NCBI GenBank assembly: GCA_965227065.1
Contig: CBDDFN010000012.1
Location: 169,714 to 233,713 of the forward strand
Source of the DNA: CBDDFN01 sp965227065
GTDB taxonomy: Bacteria; Pseudomonadota; Alphaproteobacteria; SPJN01
Length of the DNA stretch: 64,000 bases
Reading direction: 5' to 3'
Every line of letters starts with the position of its first letter. Positions within the stretch are counted from its first letter, which is position 1. Shown here piece by piece: positions 19,041-29,000 of the stretch. Both the position numbers and the translations under genes were made by a program. The notes beneath the pieces are model-generated. The model searched no databases. It was not told the origin of the DNA and saw nothing but the letters and a program-made list of their open reading frames with translations.

Positions 19041-19535
19041 CTAGCTTTTGGGCAGGCTGCGATAATGTTTCCATGCGCCCCACACAAACAAGGGCAACGC
19101 GATATGGGCGCCGAGGAAGGACGGCCAGCCCGCCAGAAAAATCAGATCATTGGCGAGGCTCGGCTCGAACGGCTCGCCGCCAAAGGCCAGCCCGCGCGTG
19201 CCGAACCAGGCGTTGAACGCCGCGGGCACCGTGAACAGCCAGCCAAAGGTGATGGTGGCGATGACCACGATACGGGCCTGAAGCGCACCGAACTTGAAAT
19301 AAGGCGCAGCAATGCCGATGGCGATCAGGATCAACCCATTGGTAATCGCTTCCATATGGGCCATGTTCCAGGCGCGCCGGTCACCGGGGACAGCCGCTTC
19401 CATATGGACGATGAAGGGCCACAGACGAATGCCTTCCAGCAGAAACACGAAATAAAACCAGCCGATAATCAGCGCGGTCAAAAGCAGACCCACACCGTTC
19501 AGCACCAACAGGCTGCGTTGGCGTTCTGTCATCAT
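19041..19535 (-). CDS. Four-helix membrane protein, styrene-oxide-isomerase-like
   Basis: 164 aa with four predicted membrane helices. The segment AHMEAITNGLILIAIGIA resembles the conserved His/Asn-Gly segment of styrene oxide isomerase (StyC), a heme-b membrane enzyme that converts epoxides to aldehydes, and the size (StyC ~170 aa) agrees. The rest is only loosely similar, so this is a tentative assignment. GGGGAGGGG lies before ATG 19535. It lies between a DUF4188 gene and the PF10118 gene, in a cluster headed by a diiron desaturase/hydroxylase, so an oxidised hydrophobic intermediate is a reasonable substrate. Confidence 0.7.
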   Translation of the reverse strand: MMTERQRSLLVLNGVGLLLTALIIGWFYFVFLLEGIRLWPFIVHMEAAVPGDRRAWNMAHMEAITNGLILIAIGIAAPYFKFGALQARIVVIATITFGWLFTVPAAFNAWFGTRGLAFGGEPFEPSLANDLIFLAGWPSFLGAHIALPLFVWGAWKHYRSLPKS

Positions 19536-19622
19536 TGCCCCTCCCCGGACGTCTTTGTGCTTTTCAGCACGCCATAAAGTCTAGGGTATCACCCCATGAA
19601 ACACGCCACTCGGCGTGGGGGG

Positions 19623-20117
19623 TTATTCAGCAGCGTGTTTTACAGCGCCCATCCGGGAAATAGCGTCGCCATAACGGCCCGTCGCTTTCTCCAGCGGGAA
19701 ACAGGCGCCCAGGCCAAATTCCGGCATATTGCCATAAACCGCTTCGACCTGGCCGGGCTTGACCGCATAGGTTTCATGCCAGATGCCGACATCGCCTTTG
19801 AGTCCAACCACCTTGTAAAAATCGGCCCAGGCGGGCTTGTGCTCCAGCCCTTGGGCATTGGCGTAATGGTGCAGCTTGTCGAAGCTTTCCCAATATTGGA
19901 TGACGATGAAATTCCGGCCTGTGCGGACATAATAGGCATGCATCATGCCCAGGTCGCGGTTGGCCTCAAGCTCTTTGATCATACGCGGCATGGCGCGCGC
20001 CGTGTGCAGCCATTTGCGCAGCTTCCACCAGGCATTGACGCGCATCCCGATCAGAAAAACGACAAACTCCCGGTCGATCACCGGGGCAAGCCTTTCGGCG
20101 TGAATGACGGGGCTCAT
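19623..20117 (-). CDS. DUF4188 (monooxygenase-like) protein
   Basis: 164 aa. It has the DUF4188 pattern: an N-terminal FVVFLIGMRVNAWWKLRKW, then NRDLGMMHAYYV and IVIQYWESFDKLHHYA, then IWHETYAV. The family is related to dimeric alpha/beta-barrel (ABM-like) monooxygenases and heme-binding proteins, with no defined substrate. An unusually strong CAGGGAGGAGGG ribosome site precedes ATG 20117. It is second in the cluster after the desaturase (60-bp gap). Confidence 0.85.
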   Translation of the reverse strand: MSPVIHAERLAPVIDREFVVFLIGMRVNAWWKLRKWLHTARAMPRMIKELEANRDLGMMHAYYVRTGRNFIVIQYWESFDKLHHYANAQGLEHKPAWADFYKVVGLKGDVGIWHETYAVKPGQVEAVYGNMPEFGLGACFPLEKATGRYGDAISRMGAVKHAAE

Positions 20118-20177
20118 GCAACCCTCCTCCCTGTTATGGAAGAAGTCTCGCCAAGCCCCGCCGCCATGCCAAGTCTT

Positions 20178-21080
20178 TTATGCGGGCTGCGCCGCGCTCG
20201 CATGCTTGTCAGAGCCAAACAGCGGATAAATCGGCGCATTATTGGCGCGCAAGATCGGCTCAATATCCCGGTAGAGCGCATGATAGTGATAAAACGGCAC
20301 GCGCGGGAAAAGATGGTGGATGCCGTGCAAATCCTGGCCCAGCCAGAACCAGCGGATCGGCCGCGCCCATTTCGGCGCAATCAGATGAGCGGTGCTGCGA
20401 TAACGCTCGGTCTCGGTATAGGGATAGTGGGGCCGATAAGCAAACCAGTAGACCAGAAAGTAGAGCGCAAAGGCGTAAGAGAGCACCAACAGCGCAAGCG
20501 CTTCCCAAAATGGCGCGACCGCAAAGAAGGCCAGGCGCCAGCCAATCATCACCACAATCTCGGCCAAATAGGCTGCGCGCAGGCCAAGCGGCACGCTGCT
20601 CCATCGGCCTTCCTGAAACGGATAACCACCCGCCTTGATCAAGAACTGAAGCGCAACCTTGCCGAATTTAAGCGGGTTGCTGGCAGACCCCGCCAGCATC
20701 GCATCGGGATCGCGCTCAGGATCATTGGTGAAACGGTGATGGACCAGATGCTCGGTCCGGTGACCGGCAAAGGGTACCAGAATGAACGACGCGTTGAGAG
20801 TGCCAAGCACGGTGTTAAGCCAACTCAGCGATTTGTGGTTGCCCGCAATATTGCCATGCGCGCCTTCATGCACCGTCGTGTAGGCCATGTAGGTCAGCGC
20901 CCCCAGAAGCGGCGTTGCAAGCCAAAAGGACAGGCTGCCATTGGCGAACAAAACAAGTGTGGCAACAGCCCCGGCCGGCACCGCCAGCCCAAACAGGATG
21001 GTTGGCCAGGCGAGCTTGCCCATATAGTTTTGTGCCGCTCTGTTGGCCTCAACATTCATTGCGCCCAAATCCGTGCTCAT
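20178..21080 (-). CDS. Membrane fatty-acid desaturase / hydroxylase
   Basis: 300 aa from ATG 21080, which has AAGGAGAGGGC; the frame opens to 21110. The histidine boxes of diiron membrane desaturases are all present: H71EGAH, H107RTEHLVHH and H252GIHH, followed by YHYH at 266. Several membrane helices lie between them. The box spacing fits the fatty acid desaturase / beta-carotene hydroxylase group rather than AlkB. It is first in a leftward cluster of four and diverges from an AraC-type regulator 152 bp away, which is the likely controller. Substrate: a lipid, alkane or carotenoid; not determined. Confidence 0.9.
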   Translation of the reverse strand: MSTDLGAMNVEANRAAQNYMGKLAWPTILFGLAVPAGAVATLVLFANGSLSFWLATPLLGALTYMAYTTVHEGAHGNIAGNHKSLSWLNTVLGTLNASFILVPFAGHRTEHLVHHRFTNDPERDPDAMLAGSASNPLKFGKVALQFLIKAGGYPFQEGRWSSVPLGLRAAYLAEIVVMIGWRLAFFAVAPFWEALALLVLSYAFALYFLVYWFAYRPHYPYTETERYRSTAHLIAPKWARPIRWFWLGQDLHGIHHLFPRVPFYHYHALYRDIEPILRANNAPIYPLFGSDKHASAAQPA

Positions 21081-21232
21081 TGCCCTCTCCTTGTTATTGT
21101 GAGCGATCATGACCCGACCATAGCGGCGCCCCCCGCCGAGAGGGAGGGCTTATCGGGCCAAAAACAGGGCATTAGAGACATGGCGCAGGGCCTCAATGGT
21201 CCGTATAAAAAGAAAAAGTCTGGACGCTTCAC

Positions 21233-22243
21233 GTGCAAGATCATGTTCTTCATTCGCTGACCATTGCCCAGGTGATGGTGAATTATGCCCTTGAACGCGG
21301 GGTCGCAACCTCTGCGATCCTCAAGGGGACCGGTATTGATGATGCCCAGCTGGGTGATCCTGAGGCGTTGATTACACCCGATCAGGAACTGGTTCTGATT
21401 TCCAATCTGCAAGCCGCCTTTGCCGACACACCCGCGCTTGGCTTTGAAGTGGGGCTGCAATATGCGCTGAGCACCTTCGGAGTCTGGGGCTTTACCCTGT
21501 CGATTAGCGAGAATATGGCGCAGGGGTTTGAGCGAGCGGTGCGCTTTCTGGCGCTGTCGACAGCCTATTGCGCGGTCGGGGTAGACCGCGGTGCCCGCGA
21601 ATTCCGCATTACTTTCAATCCTGAACATATTCCGCAAGCCCAGCAGCGCTTTCTTTTGGAACGCGATATGGGGACCGGCCTCCGGCTCAGCCGTGAGTTC
21701 AACAAGAACAGCCAGCCGGTGCGCGAGATCCAGTTTGAAGGCCCCCCGCCGCCTTATCAGGATCGTTTGCAACAGCTTGCCGGTGTGCCGGTTATTTTCG
21801 GGCAGATCGACAATGCCCTTGTGGTTGATGCGCAAACCGCGATGGAGCCCAACGGGCTTTATGATGAAAAGCTGGTGCGCCTGATGGAAGATCAGTGCCA
21901 AAGCCTGATGGACCGGCGCCAGATCGGCGGGCTGTCGGGACAGATCCGCGGCAAGCTTCTAGGCGGGCTTGGCCTGTCTGCCAGTCTCGATGATGTCGCT
22001 GCAGAAATCGGTATGACTGCGCGCACCCTCAGACGCAAGCTGGAGGAAGACGGCACCAGCTTCCGCGAGATCAGCGACCTTGCCCGCCGCCAATTGGCGG
22101 AACAAATGCTTTTGAGCACGGCAGTGAAGATTGACGAGCTGGCCTTCCATCTGGGCTATTCAGACACGGCCAGCTTTACCCGCGCCTTCCGCCGCTGGCA
22201 TGGTATGAGCCCCGGCGCGTACCGCGCGGCTCAGTCCAATTAA
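21233..22243 (+). CDS. AraC-family transcriptional regulator (PF12625 type)
   Basis: 336 aa from a GTG start; no in-frame ATG with a better site is seen upstream. The N-terminal ~200 residues fit the 'arabinose-binding' PF12625 sensor domain of OruR/PhbR-like regulators. The C-terminus has the HTH_18 pair (SLDDVAAEIGMTARTLRRKL and KIDELAFHLGYSDTASFTRA) ending in GMSPGAYR. It is divergent from the desaturase cluster and probably regulates it (inference from arrangement). The 3' end overlaps the convergent SDR gene by 4 bp. Confidence 0.92.
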   Translation: MQDHVLHSLTIAQVMVNYALERGVATSAILKGTGIDDAQLGDPEALITPDQELVLISNLQAAFADTPALGFEVGLQYALSTFGVWGFTLSISENMAQGFERAVRFLALSTAYCAVGVDRGAREFRITFNPEHIPQAQQRFLLERDMGTGLRLSREFNKNSQPVREIQFEGPPPPYQDRLQQLAGVPVIFGQIDNALVVDAQTAMEPNGLYDEKLVRLMEDQCQSLMDRRQIGGLSGQIRGKLLGGLGLSASLDDVAAEIGMTARTLRRKLEEDGTSFREISDLARRQLAEQMLLSTAVKIDELAFHLGYSDTASFTRAFRRWHGMSPGAYRAAQSN

Positions 22244-23133
22244 ATCCCCGGATCGACGCCGGTCTCGGCAATCGAAACCTCCCACAGCTTGCGCGCCACA
22301 TCATCCTTGCGCGCCCGGCCCGCAATCTTGGCGGGACCGGCCTTGCCGCGTGCCTCGTAAAAGCCTTGCGGGCCGAAATATTCCCCGCCTTTCACCTCGG
22401 TGGTGGCCGCCATCAGGCTGGGCCACGCGCCTTGCGCTGCGGAATTGAGCAGCATGCCGACAAGCGACATGGCACCGGGAATGACATTGGGGATGTAGCG
22501 CGACAGTTCGGTCGCCGCCACGCCGGGATGGGCGATGACCGAAATGGCCGATGCGTTTTGCGCCTTCAAGCGCCGGTCAAGCTCAAGCCCGAACATCATA
22601 TTGGCAAGCTTGGAGGCCGAATAACGCTGACCCCGCTTGTAGCTGTTGTGAGCGTGCAGATCGTCAAAATCGAACACGCCGTTTTTGTGCGCGATGGAGC
22701 TGACCGAGACGACCCGCGTGCCATCGCCCAGAATCTTGGGCATCAAATGACCGACCAGCGCAAAATGGCCCAAATGATTGACGCCCATCTGACTTTCAAA
22801 GCCCTGCTTGGTGCGCTGAAGCGGCGGCACCATCAGACCTGCATTGTTAATCAGACAATCAAGCTTGGGCTCCGCCGCAATCTGGGTGGCTGCCGCCCGC
22901 ACTGAATCAAGATCATTCAGATCAAGCGCGACAAAGCCAAGATTGGCATTGGGCGCGCTGTCGCGAATCTCCGACATGGCCGCTTGCGCCTTTTCAGAAC
23001 TGCGGCAGGCGAGCAGCACGCGCGCGCCCCGTTCGGCCAGCACGCGGGCAGTGTGAAAGCCAAGCCCGGTGTTTGAGCCGGTGACCACAAAGGTCTTGCC
23101 CGACTGATCGGTAACGTCGTGTTCTGTGAACAT
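22240..23133 (-). CDS. Short-chain dehydrogenase/reductase (retinol-dehydrogenase-like)
   Basis: 297 aa. NAD(P) motif TGSNTGLG near residue 18, LLACRS after strand 2 (favouring NADP by the Arg), NNAG, Ser in VSVSSIAH and Tyr-x3-Lys in YSASKLAN. Length and motif variants match the RDH/WWOX-like SDR subgroup that acts on hydrophobic alcohols or carbonyls. ATG 23133 is preceded by AAGGGGG. It lies 27 bp after the epimerase-type reductase on the same strand, so both are probably one transcript under the TetR regulator. Confidence 0.92.
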   Translation of the reverse strand: MFTEHDVTDQSGKTFVVTGSNTGLGFHTARVLAERGARVLLACRSSEKAQAAMSEIRDSAPNANLGFVALDLNDLDSVRAAATQIAAEPKLDCLINNAGLMVPPLQRTKQGFESQMGVNHLGHFALVGHLMPKILGDGTRVVSVSSIAHKNGVFDFDDLHAHNSYKRGQRYSASKLANMMFGLELDRRLKAQNASAISVIAHPGVAATELSRYIPNVIPGAMSLVGMLLNSAAQGAWPSLMAATTEVKGGEYFGPQGFYEARGKAGPAKIAGRARKDDVARKLWEVSIAETGVDPGI

Positions 23134-23160
23134 GTCTTTCCCCCTTGAGTGAGGCCCAGA

Positions 23161-24174
23161 CTAGGCCGCCAACCCCATTTGTTCCAGCTGTTTGGCGGTT
23201 TCAACAACGCTTTGGCGGGCATCGCGCGGTTGCCAGCCGAGGATTTTGCGCGCCTTGTCGGCGGGTGTGATGACCGGCTTGCCCAGCGTGTTGAGCGCGG
23301 AGCCAACATCCTTGTCGAACAGCGCAACGACGCGCACGACAAAATTCGGCAAGGTGATTTTAGGCGCCTTGCGGAAGCCCGCCTCACGCAGGACCGCCGC
23401 GGTTTCGGCCATCCACAATTCGCGTTCCGACACAATGAAGCGTTCGCCATCACTGGCGGGATTGGTCATCGCCAGAATATGCGCAGCGGCCACATCCCGC
23501 ACATCGACATAACCCAGATGGTGGCGGATGGCGGCGGGCAGTGAACCATTGATCAACCGTTCAATCACTGAGTTGGACGTGCCGATATCATCGGACAGGG
23601 ACGGGCCAACCACCATGACGGGGTTGATGACGCTGAGCGACATACCTGATTGGTCCGACGCCATGAAATCCCAGGCGGCCATTTCGGCCAGCGTTTTGGA
23701 TTTGTAATAGGCGGAACATTTGGGATGATCGGCGCGCGACCAGTCAGCCTCGCTATAACGTTCCTTGCCGTCGAACGTGTCGGTGATCGCCGCGCAGCTT
23801 GAGGTCTGCACCACCTTTTTCACCCCCGCTTTGGCGGCGGCTGTCAGAACCCGCACTGTGCCTTCAACAGCAGGCTTGATCATTTCATTTTCATCATCGG
23901 GTTCACCGATGAAAAAAGGCGATGCAATGTGCAGAACATAGCTGCAGCCCTGCACCGCTTCATCCCAGCCTTTATCTTTGAGCAAATCGGCCTCAACCAA
24001 AATGAGCATTTGCGAATTGGAGCCTGATTTCGACAGCGCTTCGCGGATTTCACTCTCGCGTTTCATCGAGCGCACCGTGCCGCGGACGGAATAGCCCTGG
24101 TCGAGCAATTGTTTGATGGCATGAAGGCCGATATAGCCCGACGCGCCGCTGACGAGAACGGTTTCCTGGGTCAT
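23161..24174 (-). CDS. NAD(P)-dependent epimerase / dihydroflavonol-reductase-like protein
   Basis: 337 aa, extended SDR. The N-terminal cofactor motif is SGASGYIG, then RGTVRS. The active-site Tyr-x3-Lys is YYKSK, after a Ser/Ser pair in QTSSCAAI. The layout matches the dihydroflavonol 4-reductase / cinnamoyl-CoA-reductase-like group, which reduces carbonyls. AAGGGGGG precedes ATG 24174. It is divergently arranged with a TetR gene, and the intergenic region contains two palindromic operators, so this gene is the probable target of that repressor. Confidence 0.9.
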   Translation of the reverse strand: MTQETVLVSGASGYIGLHAIKQLLDQGYSVRGTVRSMKRESEIREALSKSGSNSQMLILVEADLLKDKGWDEAVQGCSYVLHIASPFFIGEPDDENEMIKPAVEGTVRVLTAAAKAGVKKVVQTSSCAAITDTFDGKERYSEADWSRADHPKCSAYYKSKTLAEMAAWDFMASDQSGMSLSVINPVMVVGPSLSDDIGTSNSVIERLINGSLPAAIRHHLGYVDVRDVAAAHILAMTNPASDGERFIVSERELWMAETAAVLREAGFRKAPKITLPNFVVRVVALFDKDVGSALNTLGKPVITPADKARKILGWQPRDARQSVVETAKQLEQMGLAA

Positions 24175-24242
24175 GGGTTCATCCCCCCTTTTTGAAAATC
24201 ATCTGCTGGACTTGCCCCGGCGAAACAAACAGGTCATATTAC

Positions 24243-24255
24243 TGACCGCCGGTCA
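24243..24255. promoter_or_regulatory. TetR operator 1 (TGACCGCCGGTCA)
   Basis: A perfect TGACCG-C-CGGTCA palindrome in the divergent promoter between the epimerase-type reductase and the TetR gene. A second copy of the same TGACC-N3-GGTCA core lies 31 bp further, about three helical turns, so two dimers would bind on the same DNA face. Confidence 0.8.
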
Positions 24256-24273
24256 CTTTATACTCAAGATAAG

Positions 24274-24286
24274 TGACCGATGGTCA
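24274..24286. promoter_or_regulatory. TetR operator 2 (TGACCGATGGTCA)
   Basis: The second TGACC-N3-GGTCA palindrome. It lies 24 bp before the TetR start codon and close to its Shine-Dalgarno, a position that would give autorepression. The other copy is nearer the reductase gene, so one repressor could control both directions. Confidence 0.8.
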
Positions 24287-24309
24287 GTTGTAAAGAGGGT
24301 AGCGAAAAA

Positions 24310-24957
24310 ATGTCTGAGCAAACGCTCAAGCGCGCGCGCAGCACCGAGGCCAAAGCTGAAAGACGGGAAACCATTGTGGCCGCCGCCGACATCATGCTGC
24401 GCGAAACCGGGTTTGATGATTTCTCAATGGCGGGCCTGGCCAAACGCGCGGGCGTCGCCAAAGGGACGCTCTATCTCTATTTCCAGACGCGCGAAGAGGT
24501 TTTTCTCGAACTCACCAACCGGCTGATGGATATCTGGGCTGAAACCCTCACCGCCGAAATCAGGCCCGGCATCACCGATACGGAGTTTTGCGCCCGCTTC
24601 GGCGCGCTTGCCTTGAATGACCCTTTGCTGCCTGAACTGGCGTCCCGGCTGACCATGCTGATTGAACACAATGTGTCGGTTGATGCGCTGGTTTTGTCCA
24701 AACGCGCCTGGCCAGACCGGGTGATGACAATTGCAAACCATCTTGAAACCGCGCTTGCGCTGAAGCCCGGACAGGGCCTTGAGCTGTTTGCCGCCCTCGC
24801 GCCTTTGATGATCGGGGCCTACAGTTCCGAACTGAAAGCCCCTGATCTGATCGCCCGGCTGCCAGACGATGTGCAGGGCATTATTTGCATGAACGGGTTT
24901 GAGGAGCGCTTCGCCCCTGCCGCACTTTTGCTGCTCAAGGGTTTGCGCGCGTCCTAG
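24310..24957 (+). CDS. TetR-family transcriptional regulator
   Basis: 215 aa from ATG 24310 (AGAGGG upstream); the frame opens to 24280 but that start would lie inside operator 2. The N-terminal helix-turn-helix is at about residues 38-57 (FSMAGLAKRAGVAKGTLYLY), followed by the usual FQTREEVFLEL helix 4. The ligand domain (~70-215) has the length of small-molecule or acyl-binding TetR proteins. Two palindromes just upstream are its probable operators. Likely a repressor of the divergent reductases. Confidence 0.93.
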   Translation: MSEQTLKRARSTEAKAERRETIVAAADIMLRETGFDDFSMAGLAKRAGVAKGTLYLYFQTREEVFLELTNRLMDIWAETLTAEIRPGITDTEFCARFGALALNDPLLPELASRLTMLIEHNVSVDALVLSKRAWPDRVMTIANHLETALALKPGQGLELFAALAPLMIGAYSSELKAPDLIARLPDDVQGIICMNGFEERFAPAALLLLKGLRAS

Positions 24958-24999
24958 GCTCGACTATCATCTCCCGCAAAAAGCAGGGGAGAGACTGAC

Positions 25000-26028
25000 A
25001 TGAAATATCAAACGTTCGATCCAATCCTGAAAGCCGATGAGGCCGACCGCATCAAACAGATTGCGCGCGCCTTCGGCCCTCACGGGATTTATGCACAGGC
25101 CCCCCATGACGGTTTTGGTGCGGGCATCCCGCAGCGTTATGACGGGCTGCTCGATTTTCTATCGGTGCACAAGGACGCCCCTCTCGCCGAAATGGATTTG
25201 GGCCAGCTGCAATCGCGCACCATGTATTTTCGCGAGACTTACGCCTATGGCGATGATGTCCGCGCGCCGGGCATTGAGCCGTTTTTGTACAATGAACCGA
25301 TGATTGAAGCCGCCCGCGCCATCTTCAACCGACCGGTGATCGAACCGGCCATCGTGTTTTCCAATATCATGCTGCCCGGTCAGGGCCTGCACACCCACAC
25401 TGATGTGCCGGAGTTCAGGGGCGCCAACCGCAAAGAGCTGCCCGAGTGGCTTTTGGTGGCCATGCATCATTCGGGCCTGTTTGAAGACTGGCGCATGCCG
25501 ATTGCAACCTGTGTAAGCTGGTATCACAGCCCCGCCGGCGGGCAGTTTGTGTTCTACCCTGACGGCGCCGGCGGTGAAGCGATTGTGCATGACATTGCCC
25601 ACAATACCGCCGTCATCATGGATACCGACACACTGTTTCATGCGGTCGCCCCGATTGCGGAGGCACAAACGCCGCTGCCGACCCTGTCGCTTGATATGAA
25701 AATCCACCCCGTCAGCGATGATGAATGGGAAGTGCGCGATGGCGATCAGGTGCTAGCCACCTATGGCTGGGACGCCATGCGCCTGTCGGTGTCATGGAAA
25801 GCCTATTGTTTCGCGTCAGAAGACGAGCGCGACGCCTGGCGCACCAATGCCGATGATCTGACGCTTGATTTCATTCTCGACCGGCTGTTTACCGAAATGC
25901 GCAAGCGTGGCGTGATGGGCGATGAGCCGCCCAGCGAGGGCCTCGCCGAATTGATCATCGGCACCTTCATCCACTATCCGCCCGGTCACCCGGTGATCAG
26001 CCCTCTTGCGTTTGAGCAGGCCGCCTGA
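25000..26028 (+). CDS. Putative Fe(II)/2-oxoglutarate-type oxygenase
   Basis: 342 aa, not matched to a named family. A jelly-roll-like central part carries a possible 2-His-1-Asp facial triad: H133-x-D135 in LHTHTDVPEF and a distal H214 in DTLFHAVAP. WYHSPAGGQFVFYPDG lies between them. The spacing (~80 residues) is normal for 2OG-Fe(II) oxygenases and a basic residue after the distal His could bind 2-oxoglutarate, but none is obvious at the usual +10 position. AGGGGAGAG precedes ATG 25000. It follows the TetR gene by 42 bp on the same strand. Confidence 0.75.
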   Translation: MKYQTFDPILKADEADRIKQIARAFGPHGIYAQAPHDGFGAGIPQRYDGLLDFLSVHKDAPLAEMDLGQLQSRTMYFRETYAYGDDVRAPGIEPFLYNEPMIEAARAIFNRPVIEPAIVFSNIMLPGQGLHTHTDVPEFRGANRKELPEWLLVAMHHSGLFEDWRMPIATCVSWYHSPAGGQFVFYPDGAGGEAIVHDIAHNTAVIMDTDTLFHAVAPIAEAQTPLPTLSLDMKIHPVSDDEWEVRDGDQVLATYGWDAMRLSVSWKAYCFASEDERDAWRTNADDLTLDFILDRLFTEMRKRGVMGDEPPSEGLAELIIGTFIHYPPGHPVISPLAFEQAA

Positions 26029-29000
26029 TCACAACGTCACAAGATCGAACGTATAGTCATAGAAGCCGTCGCCGCCATCATTGGCGGTGGCGCCATAATG
26101 GGTGACGATGGCGGTATAGAGCGCGGTATAGGGCGCATTGGCCGTGATTTCAGGATCACCGAACGGACCGGGATGCGCGATTTCATCATCACCCGTCCCC
26201 AGATAGTTCGGGTCCGATGAATCGATTTCGGCGCCAAACTGCCCCGCCGAATCGGTGACCGCCCCGGCAAACAGATACATTTTAAGATCGACTTCATCTT
26301 CCAGCCGGTTGGCGGACAATGTGACCTGATCGCCCGCATCCGCGGCGAAGATCCAATACTCCGACAATAACGGGTCGGGCTCGTCCGGCCCCACCCCGAC
26401 AGCGATCTGGCCCATGGCGCTGCCCGTTGGATCGGTGATAACACCGGCAATGCCGGTTGAGACAAAGACGCCGCTAGAGCTCCACACGGTCGATCCACCC
26501 GACACGTAGGAATCGTACAATATGCCATCGCCGAACAGATCAATATCGACCTGATCTGCCGCAAAGCCCCGGCCCAGCAACAGACGCTCTCCCACCGAAC
26601 CGCGAACCACAAGCTCATCAGTGGTTGAAGACAAGGCCGCCACCGTGGCCGCGTCTTCAATCCACAGCGCATTGACGTTTTGCGTGCCGTTCATATTGAT
26701 CATCTCAATATCGCTCGCCACCGCCACAATATCGCTCAGATCGGTGATCGCATCGGTGATGGCATCAATCATCAGCGTGTCGAAACCGGCCCCGCCATCA
26801 TAGCTGTCAGTGCCGCCCGACCAGCCGAACGTGTCATCGCCCGCAGCCCCGGTCAGCGTGTCGTTGCCTGCCCCGCCTTCAAGATAATTGTCGGCATCAT
26901 CGCCGGTCAGCACCGAATCAAAGTCCGGGGCGATCAGCCCTTCAATCGAGGAGATGCGGTGGGTGCCAAGCCCTGCCCCGTCAATGAGCTGGGTCGAGCC
27001 ATTGTTGAGCGACACGGTCAGCCCCGACACACCGGCCGAATAGTCCACCAGGTCAAAGCCGTCATCGCCCAGGATCAGATCATCCCCCGTCGAGGCGATA
27101 AATGTGTCATCGCCAAAGTCACCGCGCAGAATGTCGGTGCCTGCACCGCCATCAAGCAGATCATCTTGCAACCCGGCATAGAGCTGGTCATCACCGATCC
27201 CGCCATAGAGCATGTCATTGCCTGAGACGCCGAACAGACGGTCATTGCCATCGCCGCCATACAGCGTGTCATTGTCCGCGCCGCCGTCAATGGCGTCGGC
27301 CCCAATGCCGCCCCAGGCCGTGTCATCGCCGTCATTGCCCTTGATATTGTCGTCGCCTTCCTCGCCGAACAGCATGTCATTGCCGTCCTCACCGGTCAGC
27401 GAGTCCCCGACCAGACCGCCATACAGCGTGTCATTGCCCAGATGCCCGCGCAGCCGGTCAAAGCCATCGCCGCCATACAGCGTGTCATCGCCGGAATTGC
27501 CGACCAGCGCGTCGTCATCCTCTTCGCCATAAAGCGTGTCATTGTCATCGCCGCCAAGCAGGAAGTCTTCTCCCGTGCCGCCATGCACCTCATCTTCGCC
27601 CGTACCGGCATAGACAAGTTCGTCCCCGCCGCCACCGAAAATGTCGTCATCGCCTTCCGAGCCGAACAGCCGGTCCCGGTCATCGCCGCCATAGATGTCA
27701 TCATCGCCGGCGCCGCCATCAATCGTATCAATACCTGCCCCGCCATAGACCATGTCGGCGCCGGCATTGCCCTTCATGGCATCATTGCCCTCGCCGCCAT
27801 AAAGCGTGTCATTATCGTCTTCGCCGGTAATGTCATCATCGCCAATGCCGCCATAGATCAAATCCATACCGGTCCGGCCACGCAACGTGTCGTCACCCTG
27901 ATCGCCATAAAGTGTGTCGTCACCGGCATCGCCGACCACAATGTCATTTTCGGTGCCGCCATAGATTTCGTCGTCACCATCGCCGCCATTGATATTGTCG
28001 TTGGATGCGCCGCCTTCGATCGTGTCATTGTCGCCATCGCCAAGGATCCGGTCCTGGCCATGACCGCCATAGATGGTGTCATTGCCGAAACCACCGCGCA
28101 GAATGTCATTGCCGCCCTCACCCATGATGAGGTCAAACCCGTTCTGACCGCGCAGCTGATCGTCATCCTCACGGCCCTCAATCGTGTCATCGCCGTCACC
28201 GCCGATCAGCAAGTCGGCATTGGGCGTCCCGATCAGGGTTTGCGGCGGCGAGACAAAAGCCGCCAGCGAGCCTTGCCGGTCGGCGAACTCAAGCCGCTCG
28301 ACATTTTCCACCGTGTCGGTGCCGTCAGCGCCTGCGCCATCCAGGTGCGAAACAATGATGAATCCATCAGAGGCAAAGAAGGAATAGTCGATCGTATAGT
28401 CGGCGAAGTTGCCGTTGTAGATCGCAACATCGGTGCCGTCGCCGCCATCAATGGCATCATCGCCGCCATTGCCGCGGATCAGATCATCGTCCAATCCGCC
28501 AAAGATGACATCAAGGCCCGCGCCACCATCAATCTCGTCAAAGCCCGCGCCGCCGATCAACAGGTTGGAGCCTGTCACCGCCGACAGAACATCATCGCCA
28601 TCGCGGCCATCAAAGACATGGTTTTCAAAGCCCAGCATGACATCGCCACCCGCCGTGCCGATGACATTTTCAATCAGCTCAAGCGTGTCCACATCACCAT
28701 AGGTATCGACGGTCTGGAACAGGTTGGGACCCGCGGCGGTGGTGAAATCAACAAAGACCGGCAAGCCGCCAAGCTCTTTTGAATAATCAACCGTGTCGGC
28801 ACCCTCGCCGCCACGCAGATAATCATCGCCTTCAAAGCCCGTCAGAATATCATTGCCCTGCAGGCCCGATACGCTGTCCGCACCCGCCGAACCCAGAATT
28901 TCATCGGCAAAGCGGGTCAGCGTCACCGCCTCAATATTCACCAGATCAGCGATCTGCCGCAAAGGCCCGGCCGCAAGGTCGAGATTACCGGCATCGCGGG

